From NCBI RefSeq assembly GCF_009687845.1, contig NZ_BLAD01000106.1, forward strand, positions 1 to 33,739: DNA of 33,739 nt, written 5' to 3'. The notes below the pieces were generated by a model. The model worked only from the letters and a program-made list of their open reading frames with translations. It was not told the origin of the DNA and did not search any database. The stretch comes from Acrocarpospora corrugata. Its GTDB lineage: Bacteria; Actinomycetota; Actinomycetes; Streptosporangiales; Streptosporangiaceae. Shown here piece after piece: positions 22,149 through 30,823 of the stretch. Both the position numbers and the translations under genes were made by a program. The stretch's first letter is position 1; each line of letters begins with the position of its first letter.

Positions 22149-22364
22149 ATGAATTACAAGAAGAGCGAGGCCGCCAAAATATGGGGTCTGCGGATCCACC
22201 TGGTTTCCTATGTCGTGGCCAATCTGGCCCAGGTCGTGGTGTGGCTCGTCTACGACCCGGAGCACTTCTTCTGGCCGCTGTGGTCGATCGTCTTCTGGGG
22301 CATCGGACTGGTCTTCCACATCTGGGCCGTCTACTCGCCACCCAAATCGAATATCGAGCGCTGA
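22149..22364 (+). CDS. 2TM domain membrane protein
   Basis: 71 residues with two hydrophobic helices (about 17-35 and 42-63) joined by YDPEHFFWPLWS. This is the small 2TM domain family, often fused to histidine kinases or standing alone in actinobacteria; function unknown. The short N-terminal KKSEAAK and the helix start GLRIHLVSY are typical. It converges on the BTAD regulator with a 4-base gap. Confidence 0.8.
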   Translation: MNYKKSEAAKIWGLRIHLVSYVVANLAQVVVWLVYDPEHFFWPLWSIVFWGIGLVFHIWAVYSPPKSNIER

Positions 22365-22368
22365 ACTA

Positions 22369-25300
22369 TTACTCGGTCAGGTCGGCGATCAGTCGCTTGG
22401 CGCGGTGGGCGAACAGGTGCGCTTCACGTTCGACGGACAGTGTTCGCGCCCGTTCGGCGGCGGCCCGGACGGCGGCGGAAGGCGCACCGCGCGCCTGCGT
22501 CAGCCGCGCTTTCAGCAGGAGCAGCAGCCCCTCGGAGTCGCGCTCGCCGTATGCGTCGAGTAGCAGGTCGGCCCGGTCGAGGGCGTCGGCGGCCTCGTCC
22601 AGCTTCCCGGCCGCCAGCCACATCTCACCGAGCAGTGTGCACCAGGTGGCCAGCACAGAACGCGGCGGATCGGACAGCGCTACGGCGATGATTCCCTGCG
22701 CCTCCGCCGCGGCGCCGGCCGGATCGTCGCCGGTCACGGCGCGCGCCCAGCACCGCGCCAATCGCTGGTAACTGCCGAAGAAGACGAAGGAGAACTCGGG
22801 ATCCAGCGCTATCCCCCGCTCCGCCGCGCGCAACGCCCAGGCCGGGTCGCCCGCCTGCGCCGCCAACGTGACGGCGAAGGCGGCCCAGACCGTGACGACA
22901 TAGGGGTCATCGCCCGCTGCGGCCTCCAGCCGGTCCAGCAGAGCGCGCGCTCCATCGACGTCACCGTGCAGTCCGGTCATCAGCGCGAGCATCACGGGTG
23001 AGAGGAACTGCAGGTCGTGCCTGAGAAGATCTTCATCGCGCCGGGCCATGTCGTCGCGCATGGTCGAGGTCGACTGGCTGAGGTACCGGAACGCCTCGCC
23101 GATGTTGCCGATGCCCCACTGGTGCATGCCCCAGGCGTGCTGGCCATAGGCGCGTACGATCGGATCGGTGGACATCTCGCCCTGCGCGAGCAGCCGGCCC
23201 GCCAACTGGCCGGCGTGGTCCAGCTGAATGCCCTGGGCGTACGCGGCCCAGCGGGAGAAGAGGAAGTCGGTGGCCTCCCGTTCCCTGCCGAGGTCACGGG
23301 CCAGGTGCTCGGCGCGTTCCAGCATCTCCAGCGCCGAGCCGACATACCCCGCCCGCATCCCGCCGACCGCGGTGAGCAGCGCGAGGGCCGACAGTTCCAG
23401 CTCCACCAGGCCCGCTGCCCGCGCCACCTGCGCGGCCGCCCGCAGATGCCGGGAGGCGGCCTCGATCGCGGACTTTTTGCCCGCGGAGCGGCCTGCGCGG
23501 ACCAGCGCACCCGCGGTCCGGGCCGGATCCGCCAGCGGACCGGCGGCCCACAGGTGGTGGGCGAGGCGCTCGTCCTCGGCGGCCATGCGCTCCAGCGCGT
23601 CCGCCACCCGCAGGTGCAATTGAGTCAGCCGCGGCGTGCTCCCGGCGACCGACTCGCGGACCAGGTCGTGCGCGAAGCGGAACGTGTACGGGTCCCCGGG
23701 CGAAGGTTCGAGCAGGCCGAGCGCCTCCAACGGTTCCAGACCGTCGAGACACGCCTGCAGGTCAAGACGGGCAGCGCGGGCGAGCAGCGCGAGGTCGACG
23801 TCCCGGCCGATGAGCGCGGCGAGCTGCAACAGCTCGCCGGCGTCGTCGTCCAGACCGGCGATGCGGTCACGGACGACGTCCCGCACGGTGGCGGGCACCC
23901 CGGTCCGCGCCACGGCGTCCTCGCTGAGCTCACCGTTGTCGGCGAGAAACCGGGACAGCTCCCGGACGAAGAACGGGTTGCCGGCCGTACGAGCGTGGAT
24001 GCTGCGAGCGGCGCCGGGACCGGGATTGTGGCCGGTCTCGCGGCGGACCAGCTCGGCCACCTCGTCCGGGCCGAGCTGACCGAGCCTGATCCGGCGGTGA
24101 CCGGGCAGCCGGCTCGCCGCGGCCAGCATCCGCGCCAGCTCGGAGCCGGGTACGGGCGCCCGGTCGCGGAGCGCGCCGACGATCACGGTGCCGCCCGGCA
24201 GCCGGGCCGCCAGGTGACTGAACAGCTCCAGCGAGGCCACGTCGGCCCACTGGAGGTCGTCGACCACGAGCACCACCGGCCGCCGTACCGACACGTGGCC
24301 GACGAGGGCCACCGCCCGCTCGAACAGGCGGAACCGGGCGCCGTTGTCGGGCAACAACGGCGTACCGGAGTCCGGTTCCACGAGGCGGCTCAGCTCACTG
24401 GCCTGCCAGTCCGCCCGCGCCGGGACCGGCAGGCTGTCGAGGACCGCGCCGACAACCTGCAACCACGGCCACATCGACGGCGTGCCGTCCCCCGCCAGGC
24501 AGCGGCCCCAGACCACGAGGGCGCCGCGCCGTTCCGCCTCGGCGCCGGCCTCCTCCAGCAGGCGGGTCTTGCCCACCCCGGGCTCTCCCTCGACGATGAC
24601 GAGCCCCGAGCCTCCGGCGAGCGCCTGCCGCAACACCGCCAGTTCGTCGTCCCGGCCGACCAGGCGAGCGGCGGGCGGCGGCGCGTGGTCCGGCGAGGGC
24701 TCGGTTTCCACGGCCGGTACGGGTTCCAGCACGCGCCGGTGCGCGGCCACCAGCACCGGCCCGGGATCGATGCCGAGTTCCTCGGCGAGCCGGATACGGA
24801 CCGTCCCGAACATCGAAAGGGCCTCTGCCTGCTGACCGGCGGCCGCCAGGGCGGAGATGAGACTCGCCTGCACGTTCTCGTGCAACGGCGCCATCCGGGC
24901 GGCAAGGTGCAGCGAACGGAGCACGCGTGCGGGCTGGCCCTGTGCCATCGCGAGCTCGGCCGCCGCCACGCACGCGCCGAAGAACTCGTTGTCCAGCGCG
25001 GCGAAAATCGTCATCGCCGTCGATCCGTGGGCCAGCCCCTCACCTGCGGAACCGTGCCAGATCCCGAGCGCCTCCACGTATCGGTCGAGCGCCGCATCGG
25101 GCCGCCGCTCCGCGATGCCGGCCTTGGCCGCTGCGACCAGCTCACGGAACGTGACGACGTCGAGCATGCCGGGCGCGGACGCGAAGAAGTACCCGTTGCC
25201 GCGGCGCTGCAGGTAGGAGCCGGTTCCACGGAGGGGCAGCGCAGGCTCAAGCAGGCGCCGGAGCGCGCCGACGTACTTCTGGAGAATGTTGACGGCCGAG

Positions 25301-25488
25301 GCCGGGACGTCGTGATCCCAGATCAGATCGATCAGTTCGCTCGTGCTGATCGGCTTGCCCGCCCGGGCGAGCAGCAGGGCGAGCAGGTACGCCTGCTGCC
25401 GAGGCCCGGCGTCCAACTCGACACCGTCTCGCCAGAGCCGCAACGGACCCAGAATCTGCAGACGCAGATGTCCCCCGCTGGAAGCCAT
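22369..25488 (-). CDS. BTAD/AAA large transcriptional regulator (SARP-like)
   Basis: About 1039 residues. An OmpR/SARP winged helix occupies the first 100 residues (LRLQILGPLRLWRDGVEL, then NILQKYVGALRRLLEP). The bacterial transcriptional activation domain (BTAD) runs from about 110 to 255, ending AEELGIDPGP. An AAA_16 ATPase follows, Walker A GEPGVGKT near 301-308 and Walker B VVLVVDDLQWAD near 405-416. The rest is helical TPR-like repeat to the end. No LuxR helix-turn-helix is present at the C-terminus. Such proteins activate secondary-metabolism or stress genes. ATG 25488 is chosen since GAGGA touches the ATG at 25500 with no spacing. No biosynthetic cluster is in the window, so targets are unknown. 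Confidence 0.9.
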   Translation of the reverse strand: MASSGGHLRLQILGPLRLWRDGVELDAGPRQQAYLLALLLARAGKPISTSELIDLIWDHDVPASAVNILQKYVGALRRLLEPALPLRGTGSYLQRRGNGYFFASAPGMLDVVTFRELVAAAKAGIAERRPDAALDRYVEALGIWHGSAGEGLAHGSTAMTIFAALDNEFFGACVAAAELAMAQGQPARVLRSLHLAARMAPLHENVQASLISALAAAGQQAEALSMFGTVRIRLAEELGIDPGPVLVAAHRRVLEPVPAVETEPSPDHAPPPAARLVGRDDELAVLRQALAGGSGLVIVEGEPGVGKTRLLEEAGAEAERRGALVVWGRCLAGDGTPSMWPWLQVVGAVLDSLPVPARADWQASELSRLVEPDSGTPLLPDNGARFRLFERAVALVGHVSVRRPVVLVVDDLQWADVASLELFSHLAARLPGGTVIVGALRDRAPVPGSELARMLAAASRLPGHRRIRLGQLGPDEVAELVRRETGHNPGPGAARSIHARTAGNPFFVRELSRFLADNGELSEDAVARTGVPATVRDVVRDRIAGLDDDAGELLQLAALIGRDVDLALLARAARLDLQACLDGLEPLEALGLLEPSPGDPYTFRFAHDLVRESVAGSTPRLTQLHLRVADALERMAAEDERLAHHLWAAGPLADPARTAGALVRAGRSAGKKSAIEAASRHLRAAAQVARAAGLVELELSALALLTAVGGMRAGYVGSALEMLERAEHLARDLGREREATDFLFSRWAAYAQGIQLDHAGQLAGRLLAQGEMSTDPIVRAYGQHAWGMHQWGIGNIGEAFRYLSQSTSTMRDDMARRDEDLLRHDLQFLSPVMLALMTGLHGDVDGARALLDRLEAAAGDDPYVVTVWAAFAVTLAAQAGDPAWALRAAERGIALDPEFSFVFFGSYQRLARCWARAVTGDDPAGAAAEAQGIIAVALSDPPRSVLATWCTLLGEMWLAAGKLDEAADALDRADLLLDAYGERDSEGLLLLLKARLTQARGAPSAAVRAAAERARTLSVEREAHLFAHRAKRLIADLTE

Positions 25489-25537
25489 CCCAGTTCCCAT
25501 TCCTCATGTTGCGGCTTCGGTCAACTTTGATCGTCGC

Positions 25538-25710
25538 GTGCCTGCCGTCAACGGGTCCGCTGCCTTCGATCAATCCGACTCGTCACCACCGGCCGCTGGT
25601 GCCATGCTGCACCGCGGCCTCACGTCGCGCCAGATCGGGATGCTCACGATCGGCGGCATCAGGGCTGTTCCTCGGCTCAGGCCTCGCCGTGTCCATGGCC
25701 GGCTCACGGC
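25538..25710 (+). pseudogene. N-terminal remnant of an amino-acid permease
   Basis: From a GTG at 25538 the plus strand reads a hydrophilic start, then LHRGLTSRQIGMLTIGGI, which is the beginning of APC-family amino-acid permeases. After a shift of phase it continues as GLFLGSGLAVSMAG. The usual sequence joins these with about three residues (GTGL), which are lost. Everything after about residue 55 is gone; the next sequence belongs to the convergent membrane-protein gene. It lies divergently behind the BTAD regulator start, suggesting deletion of a permease once adjacent to the regulator. Confidence 0.7.
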
Positions 25711-26492
25711 TGCACGGTGTCGGTGGCGTTCGGTTTTGGGAAGGGGTCGGTCGCGTCTGCCCGGTCATAGACGCCGACCGCCCATGCCCCTGGCTGCGAC
25801 TCGGTCTCCTCGGCCAGTTTCTCCAGAACACCAGGCATCTTTACCAGGAGATTCATCAGGTACTTGCCGTCGCACCAGCCCACGTCCTTCCTAGCCACCG
25901 TGCATCCGGCGTACGGGTCGGGACCGGTGGGTCGCATCGGCTCGTGGACCGGGAGGTCTGCGGGCAGCACCCAGACCTCGAACTCCTGTGTGCGCTCCAA
26001 CCACCCCGGCGACGCCGACCGCTTGCTCTCGCTGACGATAAACGAGCCCTGCTGGCCGCACCGGCTCACGGCGCCGCCCCTCGACCGCGTGATCACCCAC
26101 GCATCCGGGTCGGCGCAGACGATCATGTACGAGGTGAAGAAGCTCAACGGCTGGAACTCCACCGTCTTGCCGGCGAGTACGGTGTCGGATGACCGGCTCG
26201 CGATCAACGGAGCGGGGGGCGCAGCTCGGGTGTTCTCGGGCGGCAGACTGGGCGCCACCGAGGCCGTCGCCGTCGTCGTCGGCGGTCGTTGCGCCACCTG
26301 GACCGGACCTACCCAGACGTGCTGAACCCCCAAGGAAGCGGCGGCGGCCGCGGCGAGGCCCGCGAGCGCGAGACCCGCCCTCCTACGCCGTTTGATGCGG
26401 CGACCCCGCCGGACGATCTGCTGCACGTCAGGAGACCCCGGGATGACGCATTCGGCCAGCGCCTCGCGCAGCTGCTCTTCGGTGTAGTTCAC
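25704..26492 (-). CDS. Membrane protein encoded with a SigE-family sigma factor
   Basis: 262 residues from a GTG that overlaps the sigma factor stop codon (GTGA), with GGAGGTGG in front. A short N-terminal part (MNYTEEQLREALAECVI) and a strongly basic patch RRGRRIKRRRR precede one helix at about 39-57. The outer part is 200 residues with five cysteines and no recognised domain. The arrangement is like sigma/anti-sigma pairs of this sigma group, so an anti-sigma or sensor role is inferred. No zinc-binding HxxxCxxC motif is seen. Confidence 0.78.
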   Translation of the reverse strand: MNYTEEQLREALAECVIPGSPDVQQIVRRGRRIKRRRRAGLALAGLAAAAAASLGVQHVWVGPVQVAQRPPTTTATASVAPSLPPENTRAAPPAPLIASRSSDTVLAGKTVEFQPLSFFTSYMIVCADPDAWVITRSRGGAVSRCGQQGSFIVSESKRSASPGWLERTQEFEVWVLPADLPVHEPMRPTGPDPYAGCTVARKDVGWCDGKYLMNLLVKMPGVLEKLAEETESQPGAWAVGVYDRADATDPFPKPNATDTVQP

Positions 26493-26980
26493 AGTTCCAC
26501 CTCCGCTGGCTGGATTTCCGGATCGACGCGGAGCCGTTTCAGTGCGCGGCCGAGCTGCGTCTTGACTGTCCCGAGCGAGCATCCGAGCACTTCGGCGCAC
26601 TGGATGAGCGTCAACTGCTCGAAGTAGTGCAGCACGACGATTACCCGCTGTTTCCTCGGCAGGCCGCCGACCGCCGCCAGGAGCGCCTGCCGCTGTACCA
26701 CCTCGGTGGTGAAGTCGTAAGGGTCGGGATGCTCGGGCAGTTCCAGGGAGGGCAGCTCATTGCGCCATTTCCTGCGCCACCAGGAGATATGGGTGTTCAC
26801 CACGATCCGGTACACATAGGAATCGGGGTTGGTATTGATCCGCCCCCACGCAGCCCATGCCTTCGCCAGCGCCGTCTGCACTATGTCTTCAGCGGTCGCG
26901 AGGTCTCCCGTAAGCAGAAAGGCCGAACCTCGTAACCGGTCGTAGCGTTGCACTACGAAGCTGTCGAAATCATCGTCCAT
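26489..26980 (-). CDS. SigE family RNA polymerase sigma factor (ECF type)
   Basis: 163 residues. Region 2 at about 16-70 (LTGDLATAEDIVQTALAKAW, NTHISWWRRKW). Region 4 at about 105-153 with GLPRKQRVIVVLHYFEQLT and the helix-turn-helix CAEVLGCSLGTVKTQLGRAL. GGAG is eight bases before the ATG at 26980. It is translationally coupled to the membrane protein gene. It resembles, but is not a copy of, the sigma factor at 5966-6466. Confidence 0.92.
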   Translation of the reverse strand: MDDDFDSFVVQRYDRLRGSAFLLTGDLATAEDIVQTALAKAWAAWGRINTNPDSYVYRIVVNTHISWWRRKWRNELPSLELPEHPDPYDFTTEVVQRQALLAAVGGLPRKQRVIVVLHYFEQLTLIQCAEVLGCSLGTVKTQLGRALKRLRVDPEIQPAEVEL

Positions 26981-27264
26981 CCACGAACTCCGTCCTCAGG
27001 TGTCATAGGTATCGACGCTGTGGAGGACCGGTTCCGGATGACAACGAGACCCGTGTTTCGTGAGGGACGTCGTCGCCCTACTCGGCTACGAGAACCTCCG
27101 ACGCCACACCGTGCGACAGCCGCGATCCTGCGAGCCTCCCTGATTCGCCGGGATCGACTGGATTACCCAGTGAACGTCCTGGTGCGAGCTTTGGTGCGGG
27201 GAGTCCCGTACTGGCTCGCGCCTAGCAGAACGCGCTCTGGAACCGCCGGCAACTGACCATCCGG
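26981..27264. other. Intergenic region upstream of the sigma factor
   Basis: No gene seen. GGAACCGG on the minus strand around 27025-27035 resembles a -35 element of ECF promoters, which would suit autoregulation, but the spacing to a -10 element is not convincing. Confidence 0.35.
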
Positions 27265-28935
27265 CTACAGCTGGATGATGTTGTAGTAGTCGAGGCGGTC
27301 GACGGTCAGCTTCAGCTTGCCGTGCCGGCAGGAGAATGCCGGCGACTTCGGCTGCGGGAAATCTGGCGAGATCAACGAGACGCGGCGCGGGCAGGAGTCC
27401 AGGTCAGCCTTCACCGTGAACCCTGCCTGGGGTGTGACGCCCTGGCCGTAGTTGTGGTTGACGAGGTGGATGGAGCGCTTGCCGGTGCCGCGCTGCACGA
27501 GCACACTCGCCGCGACATTGGCCGCACCGACCTGTACCGCCTGGGTGCCGATCTCATTGTCCTTGAAAATCGCGCGATGGTCCTTGTAGAAGCGGGTGTA
27601 CGTCTTGAAGAAGTCCATCATTCCGAGGTCCGTCGCGGTGGGGCTGCCCACGGTGTCCTTCAGATGGAAGGCAGGGAAGATGCCGTTCGCGTACGCCTCG
27701 GCGCCGAAGATCCGCCAGTAGTCCTTCTTCTCCTGCAGCGGCAGGTTGAGGTAGTTGGTCATCATGTCGTTCGGCCAGTCGATGAACACGACGACCGGAA
27801 CGTGACCTGCGATCCGGACACTCTGCGTCTTCAGGTAGCGGTACTGCGACTGGAGTGACTTGGCGCCGTTGAGGTGACCGTCGACCACCGGCACGTAGTC
27901 GGCGCCGCGGAAGTCGGGCGTCTGCTCGTCCGGGTTCCACGGGTACATGCCGACGCTGTTGAAGTCCACATAGGGCCATAGCCCGTTCGAGGAGATGAGA
28001 ATGCTGCGGTGCCGGGTGCGCCAGGCGTACGCCCGCATTTTGTCGACAATCTCTTTCCAGTACCGGCGGATGTACGTTGCGGTGAACGATGTGTCCTCGG
28101 CGTACATGCGGTTGGCGACCACCCGGCCCCACTCGGGAGCGAGCGGATTCGCCGCGTTCAGGGGGTCGAGATTCCAGCCGCCGGCCCGCAGGTAATCGCG
28201 GTAGTTGAAATTGGCCGCCAGGTCGCCGGCCGGCACGTCGCGACGGAGGATGTTGTCGCCGGTCATACCGAAGCGCGACGACCAGTCCGCAGCGGTGAAG
28301 GTCGGATACTTCGCCAGGAGGTACCGGTTGAAGTCGGCGATCGCGTAGTCGTCGAAGCCCTCGTTGCCGTTGAAGCCGTACTTCAAACCGCCGCTGAATC
28401 CGGCGTTGATCTCGTCGAAGTTGAGCCCGTCGACTCCGCCGTCGACCTGGATGCGCGCCCAGGAAAGGAGATACTCGCGGTACTTGGGGTTGAAGATGTT
28501 GCCCCGCCGTGCCGGCTCCGGAAAACCGAATTCGTCATGGGGCACCGGACTGCCGTCCGCGTCGCGCGTCGACATGTCGTCGAAGATCTGGGCGGTGGCG
28601 AAGTCCTTCGGGAAGATTATGCTCGCCGTGCCGCTTCCCATGAAGTTGATGCCCTTGGCGTGGTAGCGGCCGATCTGCGTGAAGTTGTAGTCAGCTGCCT
28701 CATCGCCCGCCGTGGACCACTTCCCGATCGCGCGGATAGTGGTGTCCGGGTCGAGTTCGTAGACCTGCGGGTCCTCCTCGTGCACGTCCGACTGGCTGAA
28801 CCCGTACACGACGAAGTCCCCCGCCCCGGACGGGCTTCCGGTGGCGCCTACGGCCGCCGACTGTCCCGACGCGACGAACGCGACCGCCACGATGCCCGCA
28901 GACCAGCGCAGTACCCCAGATCGCCGTGGCATCAT
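27265..28935 (-). CDS. Secreted TIM-barrel glycoside-hydrolase-like protein
   Basis: 556 residues with a signal peptide to about residue 31 (VGATGS). The body looks like a TIM barrel: KGINFMGSGTASIIFPKDF, a VDGLNFDEINAGF strand end with clustered acids that could be catalytic, then RHRSILISSNGLWPYVDF and GHVPVVVFIDWPND. The last 100 residues look like a beta-sandwich (KRSIHLVNHNYGQGVTP). This layout is common to carbohydrate-active enzymes acting outside the cell. I cannot name the GH family. AGGGGGAC precedes the first of two ATGs. It stands alone. Confidence 0.65.
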   Translation of the reverse strand: MMPRRSGVLRWSAGIVAVAFVASGQSAAVGATGSPSGAGDFVVYGFSQSDVHEEDPQVYELDPDTTIRAIGKWSTAGDEAADYNFTQIGRYHAKGINFMGSGTASIIFPKDFATAQIFDDMSTRDADGSPVPHDEFGFPEPARRGNIFNPKYREYLLSWARIQVDGGVDGLNFDEINAGFSGGLKYGFNGNEGFDDYAIADFNRYLLAKYPTFTAADWSSRFGMTGDNILRRDVPAGDLAANFNYRDYLRAGGWNLDPLNAANPLAPEWGRVVANRMYAEDTSFTATYIRRYWKEIVDKMRAYAWRTRHRSILISSNGLWPYVDFNSVGMYPWNPDEQTPDFRGADYVPVVDGHLNGAKSLQSQYRYLKTQSVRIAGHVPVVVFIDWPNDMMTNYLNLPLQEKKDYWRIFGAEAYANGIFPAFHLKDTVGSPTATDLGMMDFFKTYTRFYKDHRAIFKDNEIGTQAVQVGAANVAASVLVQRGTGKRSIHLVNHNYGQGVTPQAGFTVKADLDSCPRRVSLISPDFPQPKSPAFSCRHGKLKLTVDRLDYYNIIQL

Positions 28936-29068
28936 GTCCCCCTGGGAGCTTCGGCGGTGATCATCGGCAGATTTTCGCCAGCATATGCCCGGGTTTTCGA
29001 TACTGGAAGCGCTCGATCCGGCTCGGGCCGTAAGGCTCCCGCGCCGCGACTAGAGACTGTTTCTCGGG

Positions 29069-29280
29069 TCAGGTACGGAGCCAGTAGGCCGACGCGGCAA
29101 GGGTGATAGTCCCGAGGTAGAGGCACGTTTTGTCGTAGCGGGTGGCTATCGCCCGAAAGTTCTTCAGTCGGTTGACGCCCGCTCAACGACGTTGCGCTTC
29201 TTTGTAACGTTCAGCGTCGAACCCGGTCAGACGGCTTCCGACCGAGCCGCGCCTAAGGCGGCTGGCTCTCATCCCGGAGC
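29069..29280 (-). pseudogene. C-terminal remnant of an IS5-family transposase
   Basis: Read on the minus strand in three phases: LRRGSVGSRLTGFDAERYKE, then RNVVERA, then NRLKNFRAIATRYDKTCLYL up to a stop at 29069. These pieces in order are the C-terminus of an IS5-group DDE transposase, with the RNVVER block and the ATRYDK block. Two frameshifts lie near 29195 and 29180. The N-terminal catalytic part is absent and I could not find terminal repeats. Confidence 0.78.
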
Positions 29281-29390
29281 GGAAAGCCTCTCGGAAAGCG
29301 AGATCATGACAGGGTGTTCCCATTTTGCTCCCATCGGGAGCGCCTCGCCGATGGTCACGAAGACTTGCTCTCAACGTCTTCCCTGTTCAC

Positions 29391-29451
29391 CGGAGAGCGT
29401 GGGATTCGAACCCACGAGACCGGTCACCCGGCCTAGCGGTTTTTCAAGACC
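29391..29451 (-). pseudogene. tRNA-Ser (UGA) 3'-half fragment
   Basis: Minus-strand sequence with acceptor 3' strand GCTCTCC plus discriminator G, T-stem GTGGG/CCCAC with loop TTCGAAT, a long variable arm, and an anticodon loop CTTGAAA (anticodon TGA). One extra A lies after the loop compared with the usual sequence. The 5' half is missing; homology ends in the 5' side of the anticodon arm. This is the same breakpoint as in the tRNA-Ser(GCU) scar at 2362-2418, and is consistent with an att remnant of another element. Confidence 0.75.
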
Positions 29452-29601
29452 AGTATGAAATCTACGCCGATATGACCTCTCACCTGCGGCTAGACCGCAC
29501 CCAGATACCTATCCAGTGAAGATCATCCCGCAGATATCCCGTGTCGCCGGACTACCCAATCCAGCGAATGACCCACCGTCCAGTAACAACCGACATGAGC
29601 T

Positions 29602-29619
29602 TCGGGCCGCCAGGCCCGA
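29602..29619 (-). terminator. Possible terminator of the lipoprotein gene
   Basis: TCGGGCC and GGCCCGA arms with a GCCA loop, 65 bases after the stop codon of the minus-strand lipoprotein. The stem is short and there is no T-run. Confidence 0.3.
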
Positions 29620-29683
29620 GCGCTGGCCTAGTGCCATGGGTGCCTATTGATCTTTGGTTGTGATGCCGTATGGCTCTCGCTTG

Positions 29684-30439
29684 TCAGGTGGTTGTGTCGT
29701 TCTTCGGCGGTGGTGCGATTTCCGATGGGGTTCCCCAGGAGGAGAAGCGGATGTCGCTCTTCTTCTCCAGGGGGCCGAGAGTGTATTCGGGGTCGGAATA
29801 GCTCGTGAGCAGTCGTGTCGGTAGCCCGTCCTGGCCCAGTGACATTCGCCAGGACATCACCAGTGCAGCCTCTCGGGTGTCAGTCAGGTCCTCGGTCTGG
29901 AATGACGGCGATACCGCGTGGAGAGCGCCCAGAGTGATCGTTCCCTCGTACAGGCCGCCGGACTGCTTCGCCGTCGTCGCCAGTACGGCTTTGAGGGTGG
30001 CGGGTTCGAGGATCAGCATTGGGCTGAAGAACGGGGTTCGCTTCTCCGGTTCGCTCTTCGACTGCAGCCACGTCTTGCCGTCGGGCAGCGCGTCCGCGAT
30101 CGCTCCGCCGGACTGGTAGGAGTAGGAGCCGATGGCGAGCGTCCGGATGGGGGTGTCCATCAGCTCGGTTTTCATCGTGTACTCGTATCCGGCGACGCCG
30201 GTGCCGCTGAACTCCACGATGCCGTCGCGGTTCCCGCTGTTGAAGAGTTCGCCGTCGACGTGGGTCTCCTGAATTTCGCTGACCTTCACCCCACGCTTGG
30301 CCACGAGTTGCGTCTCCAGCGCCGCCATCGGGCTGACCGTTGGGCTGGCCGCCGCGTCGGCAGGTGCGTCGGCTGGGGACCCACATCCGGCGGTGAGCAC
30401 AACCAGGGCCATACCGGCATACGTGATTAATCGTCGCAA
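29684..30439 (-). CDS. Lipoprotein, LppX/LprG-like
   Basis: 251 residues. Signal with lipobox LTAGC (C19), then an Ala/Pro/Asp-rich linker. The body is alternating beta-strands: VDGELFNSGNRDGIVEFSGT, YEYTMKTELM, LPDGKTWLQSKSE and a closing FSSWGTPSEI. This half-barrel pattern recalls the LppX/LprG/LolA-like exported lipid-binding lipoproteins of actinobacteria (by pattern). A TTG at 30439 with GGAG five bases ahead is the chosen start. The fourth sense codon after the start region is TTA (MRRL), which would make expression depend on the TTA-reading tRNA. Confidence 0.78.
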   Translation of the reverse strand: MRRLITYAGMALVVLTAGCGSPADAPADAAASPTVSPMAALETQLVAKRGVKVSEIQETHVDGELFNSGNRDGIVEFSGTGVAGYEYTMKTELMDTPIRTLAIGSYSYQSGGAIADALPDGKTWLQSKSEPEKRTPFFSPMLILEPATLKAVLATTAKQSGGLYEGTITLGALHAVSPSFQTEDLTDTREAALVMSWRMSLGQDGLPTRLLTSYSDPEYTLGPLEKKSDIRFSSWGTPSEIAPPPKNDTTT

Positions 30440-30688
30440 GGGTGCTCCAGTGATTAAATGATCATTAGCTGGCGCATACTATCGTTATTCGTGTTGCTGC
30501 GGCTCTCGCGGCCCTCTGGTTGATCAGGGCTGGCGGACATGGCGCGCACCCAACGGCAGCCCTGCTCGGAGGGGCCTTTCCTCGTGAAGTCTCAGCAAGT
30601 CAGACGCGCTGCGGAACCCGTGGGACGATGCGGACGCCTCGATCCTCGCGTGATGGCTTCGGAGTTCTTGTCGACCGGCTGCGGTTTG

Positions 30689-30820
30689 TTATTCGGGCCA
30701 GGATGAATTCTGGATGGTTTCGACGAAGTCGCCGCGGGTGAAACCGGGAACGAAATGCTGGAGGACGTCTGCATTCACGTTTCCGAACGTGGTCTCCAGC
30801 TTGGAGGCAGGGCCGAAGCG
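30689..30820 (-). pseudogene. C-terminal fragment of an unidentified protein
   Basis: About 44 codons ending at the TAA 30691-30689: KLETTFGNVNADVLQHFVPG followed by FTRGDFVETIQNSSWPE. The amphipathic, well-ordered sequence with GC-biased wobble positions looks like the genuine end of a protein. Upstream it meets an in-frame TGA and the end of the transposase remnant, so an insertion or deletion removed the rest. Confidence 0.45.
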
Positions 30821-30823
30821 TGT

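Noticed and set aside
23017-25530. 837-codon plus-strand open frame
   Set aside because: It is antisense to the BTAD regulator, whose domains and motifs are clear. The long frame results from GC-rich third positions and has no family pattern.
26489-26980. Duplication of the sigma factor at 5966-6466
   Set aside because: Both belong to the SigE family but their residues differ throughout and their neighbours are unlike, so they are not a recent local duplication.
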